Below, in pieces: positions 47,116-56,751 of a stretch of DNA of 64,000 nucleotides. The notes beneath the pieces were generated by a model. That model was given only the letters and a program-made list of their open reading frames with translations, was not told the origin of the DNA and searched no databases. A program made the position numbers and the translations under genes. Position 1 is the stretch's first letter; each line of letters begins with the position of its first letter. Source of the stretch: Onchidella celtica (Eukaryota; Mollusca; Gastropoda; Systellommatophora; Onchidiidae); the NCBI GenBank assembly GCA_963931925.1, contig OZ007575.1, positions 36,465,850 to 36,529,849 of the forward strand, in the 5' to 3' direction.

Positions 47116-47422
47116 GTCCACGTCTGTCTGTTCACTTCCTCGTTCCCCCTCCCTCCAAATCACCAGTACGACCTGATGGTCATTGGCATGTCGAATGGCC
47201 AGGACGCGGCTTTGGTGTGGTGTATCGCATTGACTGCTTACCGTTTTATTAGGAAATAGCTGGGGTTCGCTGAGATGGAGTGAGTACCGTGCACGGTGGG
47301 ATGTGACTGTTAATAGTGTTAGGCCGATCGGTGAGCTAGCTCAATGCCTGCGAGATACTCTTGCGAATGTAATATTATTAAGATACCAATAGTAAACTGT
47401 AAAGACGTAACCAGTCACCCCT

Positions 47423-47791
47423 GGGGACACGCTGGTCTAGAGGTAAGGTGTTTCCCTCCCATGCCGAAGGTACCGGGTTCGATTCCCGGTCGGTGGAGGC
47501 ATGTTGAAATTTGGAGTGGGGGGGGGGGGGTATTTAGGATCGAGCACCTAGCCTTCTCGGACAAGGACAAAAAACTCAGAGGGCCCGTGTGAACGTTGCG
47601 CACGTTAAAGATATCTTGGCAGCCGAAAGTCGAGAAGAGCAGGCCTAACAAGGGCGCTGCCCGGGCAAAATTTAAAACAAGAAACATCTAATGCCTACCA
47701 CAAAAACACATTAAAACATGAACGCGAAAGATAAAAACAAGGAAAGTGCGGTGTGAATACCAAAGGCAGCGAACCTCCTAAAGTAAAGACC
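47423..47791 (+). mobile_element. tRNA-derived SINE, copy B
   Basis: The head has TGGTCTAGAGGTAAGG (A-box region) and GGTTCGATTCCCGGTCGG (B box). The body AGCACCTAGCCTTCTCGG, GCACGTTAAAGATATCTTGG and GCAGGCCTAACAAGG is shared with copies A and C. The tail is CCTCCTAAAGTAAAGACCTG. A G-run of 14 lies after the head. It sits in sense orientation in intron 5. Confidence 0.85.
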
Positions 47792-47999
47792 TGAAACGAT
47801 TGATATCATTTATTTTTTTATTTTTTTATGAATAACTTATCCTTGGTCAGATCCCAGACATAATGGCTTCGGTTTCGTTCCGCTATCGGAAGCACTGTGC
47901 GCTCTAAAAGGCACAGTGGATTTCTTTTTTTTTTTTTTAAATTTTGTGGCATCTTCCTTTTCATTTACCGTCCTCCATATCACCTGATTTGCAAACAAA

Positions 48000-48164
48000 A
48001 TGGCGGCGTGCCCCACTTGTAGGGCGGAAGCGGTGGACAACAGTCGAACGATGCCATCCTCTTGTTGGGCACCCAGCTGTACAAACCCGTTACGTGCTGG
48101 TTCTGGCCTAAAAATGCATCTTTGCTTAGACTGTGCACATAATTATTCAGATGCCATCACTAAG
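48000..48164 (+). CDS. Possible alternative first exon, cysteine-rich
   Basis: ATG at 48000 in a good context (AAAATGG) opens 55 codons ending at a strong donor, AAG|GTAAGT. Cysteines are paired: CPTC (residues 4-7), CWAPSC and CLDC, with His at 40 and 47, a plausible zinc-binding unit. The exon ends in phase 0, the same as exon 5, so it can join exon 6 and give a short isoform of about 145 residues that keeps the terminal CPFC segment. No acceptor is obvious upstream, which argues for a first exon and an internal promoter. It might also belong to an unrelated gene. Confidence 0.5.
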
Positions 48165-48384
48165 GTAAGTGGAGGTTTTTGACCTACACGGTGCTTTTCG
48201 ATGCAGTGCGGCTCCCCGCAAACAACCGTAACGCGGAAGTGAAAAGGGTCTATAGTGGGCGAAGGAAAGGTTCGTCTCGGCATTCTGTGTCTCAGCTATT
48301 ACTCCGCCTTTTCTGTGTAATGTTGGTAAAAAATAGCAGCTTTCTGTAATTTCTATTTCGGTTCATTTTTCCCTCGATCGATAG

Positions 48385-48472
48385 GATGGACGAGATCGCC
48401 ATCGAGATGCGGATTATCGGGACAGGGAGAGGGAGAGGAGAGAGAGGCACGATCGACACCAGGACCTTGCAG
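48385..48472 (+). CDS. Rab effector gene, exon 6 (RD/RE-rich)
   Basis: An 88-base exon with acceptor CGATCGATAG and donor GCAG|GTACCT. Read in phase it encodes DGRDRHRDADYRDRERERRE and on, an alternating charged stretch. Another frame is also open, but only this one links exons 5 and 7. The exon leaves in phase 1. It is supported by phase and composition, not by a domain. Confidence 0.6.
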
Positions 48473-48794
48473 GTACCTTCTATCTCAGGCTCTTTCGTTC
48501 ACTTTGTTGTTGACAGCCAGTGGGGCAGTGGCAGCCTGAAATATAAAGCCAGGTACATCGTTGCAACATGGCCGCGGTGGGGGCGTGGCCTAATCACACA
48601 ATGCCGATTGGGATTTTTGGCAGAACCAATTTTGACTTCCCAATTCTTGAAGTGAAAGCAATTTTATTCAAATAGAGAAGAATTTTTCCTTGGAAAAAAA
48701 AATAAATTACCAAGTCAGCTCGACTTCTGTAAAAAATATTGACGAAATATCATAAAAACCACAGAAGAACTGTGGGGTCGCAGCAGGCTATAAG

Positions 48795-49170
48795 CAAAGT
48801 CAAAATTGGGCAAAAAGAAAAAGTTGTATGTAGCGAAGCCCTGCCTGAAATATAAAACCCAAACAATACAATGCAAACTAAAGAGAAGACAGAAAATACA
48901 CAAATTTTCGGCTTTCGCCTTTTTCAAGTGAAAAAAAAAAAATCGAACAATAAATGATTTCAACAGGAAATGTATAGAATCGAAGTGAAACAGGTTACCT
49001 AACTGCGAGTTCTTGCTTCGTTAGAAGCACCAAAGCACGTCAGTCTGCCAAAAGGCGAAAGCCCAACATTTGTGTATTTTCTGTCTTCTCTTTAGTTTGT
49101 ATAGTTTTGGTTTTACTTCTAACGCAGGGCTTCGCTATATACAACTTTTTCTTTTTGCCCAGTTTCGACT
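48795..49170. mobile_element. Inverted-repeat element, arms of about 130 bp
   Basis: The left arm 48805-48925 (GCAAAAAGAAAAAGTTGTA, GCGAAGCCCTGC, AAAGAGAAGACAGAAAATAC, then TCGGCTTTCGCC) recurs inverted in the right arm 49050-49165 (GGCGAAAGCC, GTATTTTCTGTCTTCTCTTT, GCAGGGCTTCGC, ACAACTTTTTCTTTTTGCCC). The centre is about 125 bases and non-coding. It looks like a foldback or MITE copy. Confidence 0.75.
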
Positions 49171-49243
49171 TCTGTAAAGTAGTGAAAAAACAAAAAAGAC
49201 AGAGACAGAAACAAAGAAGACCGAATGAACGTGCACAAAATAT

Positions 49244-49627
49244 TTGATTAGATACAATAAGATGAGACCGCTAGCGTGTTACTGATGCGACACCTCCACC
49301 TAGCGGCGAATGCGCGGAAGCCATGAACGATGCCGTATTGCACAAAGCCAATATAGGAATAATACTGAATTTTGTTCACTGTTCGAGCTATCGCTGTAGG
49401 GTTGGATTAAAGTCACTTAGTAATTATAACTTCAATCCCTGCAGGAAAACTTTATGTTGTTGTTGTTGTTGCAGGAGCACTGTATCTAATCCGGATCATT
49501 AATTTATCATTATGTCAAGCATTCTTTTCATGCAATGTGCCATGGGCCCCGCCCCGATCGGCGTGCATGATTTTTTTTAGAAGCACTAAGAAGGGAGTGT
49601 CTCATCTTATTCTATCTAGTATCTTTG
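49244..49627. mobile_element. MITE family A, copy 1
   Basis: The ends are inverted: AATAAGATGAGAC near 49257-49269 and GTCTCATCTTATT with TAGTATCTTTG at 49598-49627. The same element lies at 56925-57331, sharing TAGCGGC-AATGCG, a TTTTGTTCA-TGTTC stretch, ATTAATTTATCATTAT and CCATGGGCCCCGCC. Non-autonomous. Confidence 0.8.
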
Positions 49628-50487
49628 GTATTGGTGCAGAGATGGTTTCGTATTTCGTATTTCAGCACTGCCAGCACTCCGATGTCCGTCCGACGCAGAT
49701 TTGTACAGGATTCAACAGAGTGGTAAGATTAGCGTAGGGGCAGTTCACTACATCAAACCGACGTCGGCGCAATGTCGTAAATAGCGGATGTACGTCGGAT
49801 AGATAAATCTGTTGTTAGGGCAGCCGACAGATCAACAAAGGGCTGTTGTTAGTGGATCGTTGTACAGCATGAGCAAGAGCTGAACAGTGGAGAAAATTCA
49901 ATATAATTTCGCTTTGTAGTTGGAACAGCATAAAAATTTTAGCAGTAGCTCTATAGACAAATTAGTAAAGTCGGTCGACTATTAGAACCAGCGAGTATGC
50001 ATGTATGTATATGGAGAAATCAGCATTTGTCGATCTGCACTATGCGACACGGGAGACTCCGCGAAACCACTGTTAACATGGAGCGGAGAGTAGGTAACGG
50101 CGGTAAACAAATACTTGTTTGTGCAATTCCAGGGGGGAGTAAGAGATTACTGACGGCTGTTAATAGTGTCAGTCAACCCCAAACTATGAACAAACCACAG
50201 TAAACAGATACGCACACTGTCTTTGGTGAAGACGGTACCTTCCAATTCTAGTTACCGCCGTGACCTAGTTTTGCAATTTTGGCAGAAGCGATTTTTGCCT
50301 ATGAATACATACCCCTGTTAGAACCCGAATCAATTCGTCATATTCCGTCCGTCCACTTGCGTGTGTATCATCAATGACAACAATGCAACAATTAGCACCA
50401 CATTCCTTCATAATTAACGACTCCATGCTTTTAGAACAGGAACACTCTATTATGATCTATTTTCGTACCGTCACGCATTTTCCCTCG

Positions 50488-50720
50488 TCGTTCATTCGCT
50501 GAAGGAAGCAAATTGTGGATTAACGAAAATATGGATCGCCTGTAAACTTTAGCGAAAAAGGGTAAACAACTAAACAAATTCCAGAGTTGGCGCGGAATCC
50601 GAGTCAGTACTGATTCTCATTGTATTTTTTTGTCTGTGGATGGAACTTTACTTTGTGTCCTAGATTCTAGATCTAGATCATTATAAGTAATAACCCCGGG
50701 CCTGGTAACTGAGCTAGTAA
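50488..50720 (-). repeat. Interspersed repeat with ACTAGCTGAG head, copy 2
   Basis: The reverse complement matches 23873-24125 almost throughout, including GATCTAGATCTAGAATCTAG and TCGTTAATCCACAATTTGC. Confidence 0.8.
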
Positions 50721-50844
50721 AAAGAATGCTTGATGTTGTGATTAATTAAATGATGCGAATTTGTTACAGTGCTACGACGTCTAAAGAAAAAAAACAGGAA
50801 AAAATAACCAGAATTTTCCCCAGCGATTGAAGTTATACAAAATA

Positions 50845-50945
50845 TATGACGTTAATCAAGGCCTACAGTGGTGGCTGAACGGTGAACGAAATTCAATAGT
50901 TTCCCCAGTTGGCTTTGTAAATTGGGCATTGTTCATGACTTCCAG
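50845..50945 (-). mobile_element. MITE family A fragment abutting the transposase
   Basis: Matches the inside of MITE family A in reverse: CAAGGCCTACAGTGG, a GAACGAAATTCAATA stretch and TTGGCTTTGTAAA. The end near GGAAGTCATGAACAATGCC also resembles the MITE. It replaces the 3' end of the transposase frame. Confidence 0.6.
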
Positions 50946-51608
50946 CATGCGCTATTATAAATCTATCACCTTTACTGGTAGGAATATTTCTCCTGTGCTT
51001 TCCGTCTTTGGATTGCCATTCCTTGTCATATTTATGGTGAGCACTGACCCATGTTTCGTCCAGGTAGACAATATCAGAGCCATGCGTGCGCTTTTCCTTT
51101 ATTTGATGCAGGTACTTACTCCTCTTTTCCACTAGGTGCGCTCTTTCACAAAGTAAGTTTCTGCCGGATGAAGATTTCTTGAATGCAAAGCCCATGCTTC
51201 TAACAATCCTCCACAAATGTGTTTTTGAAATTTGAAATCCATTTTTTTTCTGAAGATGAGATCTAAGCTTTCTCAAAGTGACAAATTCTTTCCTCTGAAA
51301 CATGCTTTCAATTTTCGCATTATCACGTCCTTATCAAAAACATCTCTCTTCTCCTTTCTTCTTCTTTTCGACGGGGTGGACATTGCAATGTCTGATTCCT
51401 GCAACCATCTTTTGAGAGACTTTAGACCAATTCCCAAAGCATGTCGAGTCCTTTTAAATGGGTAATTGATGTCAACATAAAGACAGCCACGTCTTGTTTC
51501 TCGTGTGAAATATCGGAACAATTTCAAAGCAATACTTCTAAGTGTAGTAAATTTGTACTTCAACGCCATAATAATGAAATATAGTGTGATTGATAATGAA
51601 AAATACAA
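50893..51608 (-). pseudogene. DDE_3/Tc1-mariner-like transposase, truncated and frameshifted
   Basis: The N-terminal frame (51608-51273) has a helix-turn-helix-like region, GIGLKSLKRWLQESD, and a basic linker, STPSKRRRKEKRD. The second frame (51303-50893) has FVTLRKLRSHLQKKNGF, HLWRIVRSMGFAFKK and IVYLDETWVSAHHKYDKEW, which holds the first catalytic Asp, then IIAHAGSHEQ. The frame shifts by one base near 51290. The protein stops soon after the first Asp; the second Asp and last acidic residue are missing because a MITE family A fragment begins there. It is a dead copy. Terminal repeats of its own were not found. Confidence 0.75.
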
Positions 51609-52039
51609 GTTTCAACGGATTGAATAAAAACGCCACTGAAAGATTCAACTGTTGAAAATCAATGGTGCGTCAGCGTGACCTCATAAGTTATTGAACGGAA
51701 GGCACGTTTTTCTTGGTGCACACAGTCTGAACGTAGGGGATTTCATTGTAATTACGAGTGTTTTGGTTCCCGACATTCATGATTTCCGTTCATTTGGAGT
51801 GAGTCAGCACAAAGTGAGAAAATTTAGTAGTGTAAACTATCTAATATTCTACTCAGTGTGTTGCTGTAGTATTTTATATAGCGTTAAGAGACACATTTTA
51901 AAACTGCTGGTCTTTTAAGGGTGCAAAAAATATTGCTTAACGTCATGGATGTCCTAAACCTACATACACATTTTTACTTTAGTCAAACAGACAGTTTAAA
52001 AGATATAAGACAATTGCCATGGTCATGAATTGTGGAACG

Positions 52040-53610
52040 AACTATAGTATAATAAAAGTAATAAACTACAGTCTTGCTTCAGAACTCATGCACGTCAGAA
52101 CACTACGCACCAGACTGAACGCTTGATACGGTAACTTTTTATGACATGCACGGTAATATATAATATATTACGAAACAAACATGCAGAAATACAGATGTTA
52201 CATAGCAATAAACATTGTCATTTTGAAAAAAATACATGCTTGATGTCAGAAGTGGGATTTTGGGGATAATTGCGTTATTGTAGGTCCCCTCCAGATGTCA
52301 ACGAGGGGGTTGGTGGATGTAGTAGACTCGCACCCGAAACACTCATACCACAATAACTAAGCAACACAGGATTACTTATGTTCAGGCCTGACGGGCCATG
52401 TAATGATCATACAACATTCGACTGCATAATTTACGGTAATCACAATCATAGATATTACATAAATGTCATCCACCACTGAAATTCTAGCGTCTATCTGAAA
52501 TAGGGTATCGACAAGTCTAGTACTATGCACTCTTGAAGTGCGCCTATCCAGGACTACGGTTCCTAAAGGATACCGGTGTAAACAAATTCAAGTTGGCCGA
52601 TCTCGCTTTCATACAATCAGTAATAGCACCTAATCAGATATTTGACTGACTCCTAAAGTGTAGCAGCACTCACTAATAATTTTCACAGTAATACGCTTCA
52701 CAAAATATCTATGCTGCTCCACACTAAGAAGTATACATCTAGGAAATGAACATAGTTCAATCTCAAACACAATCTAACAGCTCATTACACATCTAGTAAA
52801 AAGTATATTCAATGTCCTTCTCTTCGTCACAATGGGGTGACGGAAAAAACTGTCACAATTCCTGGCACAAACACACACGAGGGATCTCTCACCATTTCCT
52901 CGCTCGCGATGGTTTGCGAGCGAGAGAGTCCAATGTAAGCGGCGTGCACACTTAAGCCTGGTGCACAGAGGTGTCGTCACTGTCTAGTCTCTTCACAGCG
53001 CGAATCTTTCTTTTGTCTGTCATCTCCACTCAGGTAGGAGGCCCCCGTGACTCGTCTTTTCGCCAAATGCTCGAAATATGAATCCACTGATCTTAGTACA
53101 TGTGTTAGCTTTTATACCCCCCGATGGTTACTAAGGGTCTCCCTCCCGATTGGACGATCAAGGACCTAGCTACGACAAACACAAGTTTGTCTTTCAGTTA
53201 ACCCTAACTGCTTTCTCAAAAGGATATGGACACAACTCAAAAACCTACACTAAAACTTCTACAACCCCACTATGTAAGCAAGAAAATCCCACGCGCACAC
53301 CAAAATCAATGGGTTAACTTAATGTTTACAAACTTCACTCACACATCCCTCATCACGAAATCCGTGGCTCGATTAATAGCTAAACGCGTTTCATATTCTC
53401 CCAAAATAAAACCAACCCATGACTAACAAAAAAGAGCTCACGCGGCTCGTGACACTTGAAGTAAACAACTTTTAATTATAGCCATCATCTTCCTTATCTC
53501 AATTGCCACCTTCCTGCCAAATTTAAGGCCTGAAGAGTGTATAGTTTGGTCAGTTAGTCATGCCAAAGGTTGCAGGTTACTGAAATATATAATAGATACG
53601 AGGATCTCAA
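52040..53610 (+). repeat. Repeat family D copy split by a solo LTR
   Basis: The left part 52040-52243 and right part 53455-53610 together equal 17755-18090. The break falls inside CATGCTTGAAGTAAAC. Confidence 0.85.
52244..53454 (-). mobile_element. Solo LTR, 1211 bp, with 5-bp target duplication
   Basis: Starts TGTCAGAAGTGG and ends CTCGTGACA on the + strand. The host sequence CTTGA is present on both sides (52239-52243 and 53455-53459), while the uninterrupted repeat D copy has it once. The minus-strand start TGTCACGAG...GTGAGC resembles the start of the intron 4 element LTR, so orientation is probably minus. No internal genes remain, as expected after recombination between two LTRs. Low-scoring open frames inside are incidental. 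Confidence 0.85.
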
Positions 53611-54116
53611 CCTAAACTGGGTCTGAGAAAATCTAGCTTTCACAGCGTCAATAGTCAAAGGGTTAAGTAAAATATATGAAGGGCGGTATCTTAACTACAG
53701 CTTTAGAGTTTGGTTTTTACGAGGCTTCAGCAGCCAACCTACGATATCTAAAAGCTAGATTTTCATGTTCAGTGAGGAACTTTTATTGGTACTGTCAAGC
53801 TCATAAGATAACTGCCTAAGTCATGTTTTGATATTTTTTGAAAATCAAAGAAAACTGTTTCCTTCGAATGCAGTAGTTTTGGTATTTTTTTGAAATCAAA
53901 GAAAATTGTTTACTTCGAATATAGTAGTTTTTGGTTTTGTTTTTTTTTTAATCAAAGGAAAAAATGGCGCAAACCTCCCTCAAGTCAGAGAAAACATGAC
54001 ATTCTCAGAAGCCAAAAGACACATTAAGGCAGCCTTGAATCCAAGTGGAAACAAAGTCACCCCAGCCATGTAACAGATGATGCGATATACTTGCTCAGCA
54101 GATAGGAGCAAACTGT

Positions 54117-54420
54117 AATCTTTAGGCTAAGAACTGGACATAACAGACTCCGGCAGCATCTTTAAAAAAGATTCAGGATTGGAAAAACTGAGACATGCCC
54201 ATGTGGAAATTCCCCAGAGAAGGCAGAACATGTCCCCCAACAATGCCCCCTATACAGACAACAGAGGGAAAACAGCTGGCCCCGAGGTGCGGCACTACAC
54301 ACTAAGCTATATATGGGACAGCAGAGGATCTCAGGAGCACAGCGTCCTTCATAAAGGCTACCGGCCTCCTGATATAAACAGTCTGACACGAAGAACGCAG
54401 AAGAAGAAGAAGAAGACTTC
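54117..54420 (+). pseudogene. LINE 3'-end fragment (RNase H/zinc region)
   Basis: Broken frames contain LRTGHNRLRQHLFKKI, then CPCGNSPEKAEHVPQQCPLY and LYMGQQRISGAQ. These are the usual C-terminal features of RNase H-bearing LINE ORF2 proteins: the LRTGHN motif, a CPCG-x-EH-C zinc motif, and a terminal (GAA)n tail at 54401-54418. It carries stops and frameshifts and is 5' truncated. Confidence 0.7.
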
Positions 54421-54591
54421 GACTATAATACTAGCTGTTGTAAGAGCAGCGTAATATTTTATATAGAAAGCTATAGGCCCATTGCGAATGACGCCACAAG
54501 GTTTTTTTGTTTTGTTCTTCCGATACCCAAAATTGCAGGTTGATCAGCTGGTGAGCGTAACTTCGAGATAAATTATGTCTAAGCGGTTAAA

Positions 54592-54762
54592 ATGCCTGCT
54601 GGTTGCATGGCAGTTGACTGTTATGACAGGGGTGGAAAGGGTGGATCCAAGCTGGTCAGATTCCCTACTATTCCTGTAAACGAGGGAAAGGAAGTGAAAG
54701 AATTGACCGAACGTCTCCCATATGCGTGTACACACGTGTCATTGTTTACTGTAGTGAACTAG
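54592..54762 (+). pseudogene. THAP-type zinc finger fragment
   Basis: ATG at 54592 opens 56 residues starting MPAGCMAVDCYDRGGKGGSK followed by LVRFPTIPVNEGKEVKELTE. The early C-x4-C after an initial M-P, then a basic stretch and R-F-P, is the beginning of a THAP DNA-binding domain. The expected later Trp and C...H half is absent and the frame ends TVVN then stop. It may be a relic of a P-element-like transposase or a broken copy of a THAP gene. A splice site that would rescue it was not found. Confidence 0.55.
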
Positions 54763-55142
54763 TTTTAGCTCGCCCGCCAATTGGTTCGCGACGCCTGGAG
54801 TGCTCGCTGTGCAAATCAGCTAATGAATCAAAATCAACCCTACAATCGCCATGGTGATGCGTCGGTCCTTACAACAGAGATGGCCGATATGCGCAATGGG
54901 CCTATAGCTGAACAGTGAACAGAAATCAGTATTTTCTCTGTTTGCCGCTGCCCTAACAACAGTTTAAATGGTGGTTTAGATGGATGTGGGCGTTCGTTTA
55001 AAAACCCAGAAGTCAACGAAACAAAAGAATGTAACTGTTGAACGGTTGATCTCAAAACACAGAAAAAATTACTTTGGCCATTATGTTATGACCATGACGA
55101 TGTATGTAGTAATGTCTAATCTTTTCTCATCCTATTTTTCAG

Positions 55143-55178
55143 CCGTAGTGAGCAGTTTGATAACAAAGAAGGAAGAAG
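55143..55178 (+). CDS. Rab effector gene, exon 7 (36-base microexon)
   Basis: Between CCTATTTTTCAG and GAAG|GTAAAA. It enters with two bases and leaves in phase 1, coding for AVVSSLITKKEE. With exon 8 it gives the smooth KKEEVEKQKEKEK join, which supports it. The length is divisible by three, so skipping it would keep the frame. Confidence 0.6.
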
Positions 55179-55239
55179 GTAAAACATGTTGTTTGTTTGG
55201 TCTCTCTCGCTCTCCACCCACTCGTTGTTGTTGTTGTTG

Positions 55240-55560
55240 GTTTTTTTTTTGGGGGGGGGGGAAGGGCGGGGGGGTGTTGAACAGTCGGTATTTTGGTTTG
55301 CCTGGTTTCTCTCCGCCCCCCCCCCCTCCTCCCTCCTCCCTTTTTTTTTAAAACGGTCATTTTCTATCACCTTTTTTTCTTCTACCCCCCCCCCCCCACA
55401 ATTCCGGTTTTTTTTGTGACGGTCATTTGGTCCCCTTCTCTCTCTCCCTCCCACCCCCCCCCCTAACACACACACACACACGTCGTTTTTTTGGACGGTC
55501 AGTTGGTTCCTTCACTCTCTCAATCCCTATCCTACTCCCCCTTTTTTTTTTTTAACGGTC
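55240..55560. repeat. Low-complexity homopolymer cluster
   Basis: Runs of T, G and C of 8-16 bases alternate with four spaced TTTTTTTNACGGTC(A/C) motifs (about 55347-55362, 55408-55426, 55483-55501 and 55543-55560) and CTCTCTC pieces. The period is about 65-75 bases, suggesting a degenerate tandem array. Confidence 0.65.
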
Positions 55561-55582
55561 CTCTCGCTCTCTCCCATGAAAG

Positions 55583-55961
55583 GTAGGGAGGTGGTGGTCT
55601 AGAAGCAAAGTGCTCGCCTCTCATGCCGAAGGCACCGGGTTCGATCTGCGGTCAGTGCAAACAGGTTTGGAAATTTTTTTCCGGGGGAAAAAAGTTCTGT
55701 GCCTGATCCTATGGTAGGTAGGGGGGGATCAAGCGCCTAGACTTCTCGGATAAGGACGAAAAACTCGGATGGCCCGTAGGCACATTGCACACGTTAAAAA
55801 TACCTTGGCAGTTAAAATTCGAAAGGAGCAGGCCAAACAAGGCCACTGCCCGGGCAAAATTATAAAAAAAAACTAATTCCTACCACAAAAACACACAGAA
55901 ACAACAAGAAAAAAACAACAAGAAGAAAAGTGAGATGTAAATGCCAGCGGCAGCGAAACAT
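55583..55961 (+). mobile_element. tRNA-derived SINE, copy C
   Basis: The head has TGGTGGTCTAGAAGC and a B box CCGGGTTCGATCTGCGG. The body GCGCCTAGACTTCTCGG, CACACGTTAAAAATACCTTGG and GGAGCAGGCCAAACAAGG matches copies A and B. Its tail, ATCCTAAAATACAGACATAA, becomes the first unit of the adjacent minisatellite. Confidence 0.85.
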
Positions 55962-56555
55962 CCTAAAATACAGACATAAACATCCTAAAATACAGACATA
56001 AACATCCTAAAATACAGACATAAACATCCTAAAATACAGACATAAACATCCTAAAATACAGACATAAACATCCTAAAATACAGACATAAACATCCTAAAA
56101 TACAGACATAAACATCCTAAAATACAGACATAAACATCCTAAAATACAGACATAAACATCCTAAAATACAGACATAAACATCCTAAAATACAGACATAAA
56201 CATCCTAAAATACAGACATAAACATCCTAAAATACAGACATAAACATCCTAAAATACAGACATAAACATCCTAAAATAAAGACATAAACATCCTAAAATA
56301 CAGACATAAACATCCTAAAATACAGACATAAACATCCTAAAATACAGACATAAACATCCTAAAATACAGACATAAACATCCTAAAATACAGACATAAACA
56401 TCCTAAAATACAGACATAAACATCCTAAAATACAGACATAAACATCCTAAAATACAGACATAAACATCCTAAAATACAGACATAAACATCCTAAAATACA
56501 GACATAAACATCCTAAAATACAGACATAAACATCCTAAAATAAAGACATAAACAC
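55962..56555 (+). repeat. 22-bp minisatellite, 27 units
   Basis: Unit CCTAAAATACAGACATAAAC plus AT. Unit starts run from 55962 to 56534 with no length change (572 bases = 26 periods). Only a few substitutions were seen, ATAAAGAC for ATACAGAC near 56276 and in the last unit. The unit is the 3' tail of SINE copy C. Confidence 0.97.
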
Positions 56556-56751
56556 ACACCATCAAAATATCGCCACGCCCCACTGATGGGGCATGTGCCC
56601 CACCTTGAGAAACACTGCTGTAACCCCAAACCTCACTGTCTCCGCCACCTCCCCTCCCTCCGTTCCCTAGATGACCAAATGGTAAAAACCAACAGATCTC
56701 GACGGGTGGGATAATACATAACGTATGATTGGTTGTTTCTTTTCTCCACAG

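Larger units (their letters stand above)
46740..48384 (+). other. Intron 5
   Basis: GTAATT donor; ...CTCGATCGATAG acceptor. Contains a CCAT/CATC-rich microsatellite (46765-47115), SINE copy B and the putative alternative first exon at 48000-48164. A frame at 47155-47250 (GHWHVEWPGRGFGVVYRI) is unexplained. Confidence 0.6.
48473..55142 (+). other. Intron 6, rich in mobile DNA
   Basis: GTACCT donor; CATCCTATTTTTCAG acceptor. Contains the MITE at 49244-49627, the minus ACTAGCTGAG-head repeat (50488-50720), a broken transposase (50893-51608), repeat D split by a solo LTR (52040-53610), a LINE fragment (54117-54420) and a THAP-like fragment (54592-54762). Two stretches, 48800-49160 and 49640-50480, show no recognised gene. 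The first contains inverted copies of GCAAAAAGAAAAAGTTGTAT (48810-48945 against 49040-49165). Confidence 0.6.
55179..56751 (+). other. Intron 7, SINE and minisatellite
   Basis: GTAAAA donor; TTCTTTTCTCCACAG acceptor. Contains a region of alternating G-, C- and T-runs (55240-55560), SINE copy C and the 22-bp array. Confidence 0.7.

Noticed and set aside
55116..55481. Frames rich in G, P, K or N near 55.2-55.5 kb
   Set aside because: Translation of homopolymer runs.
55962..56555. CRISPR-like array
   Set aside because: The 22-bp units are directly contiguous with no spacers, and the DNA is animal nuclear.
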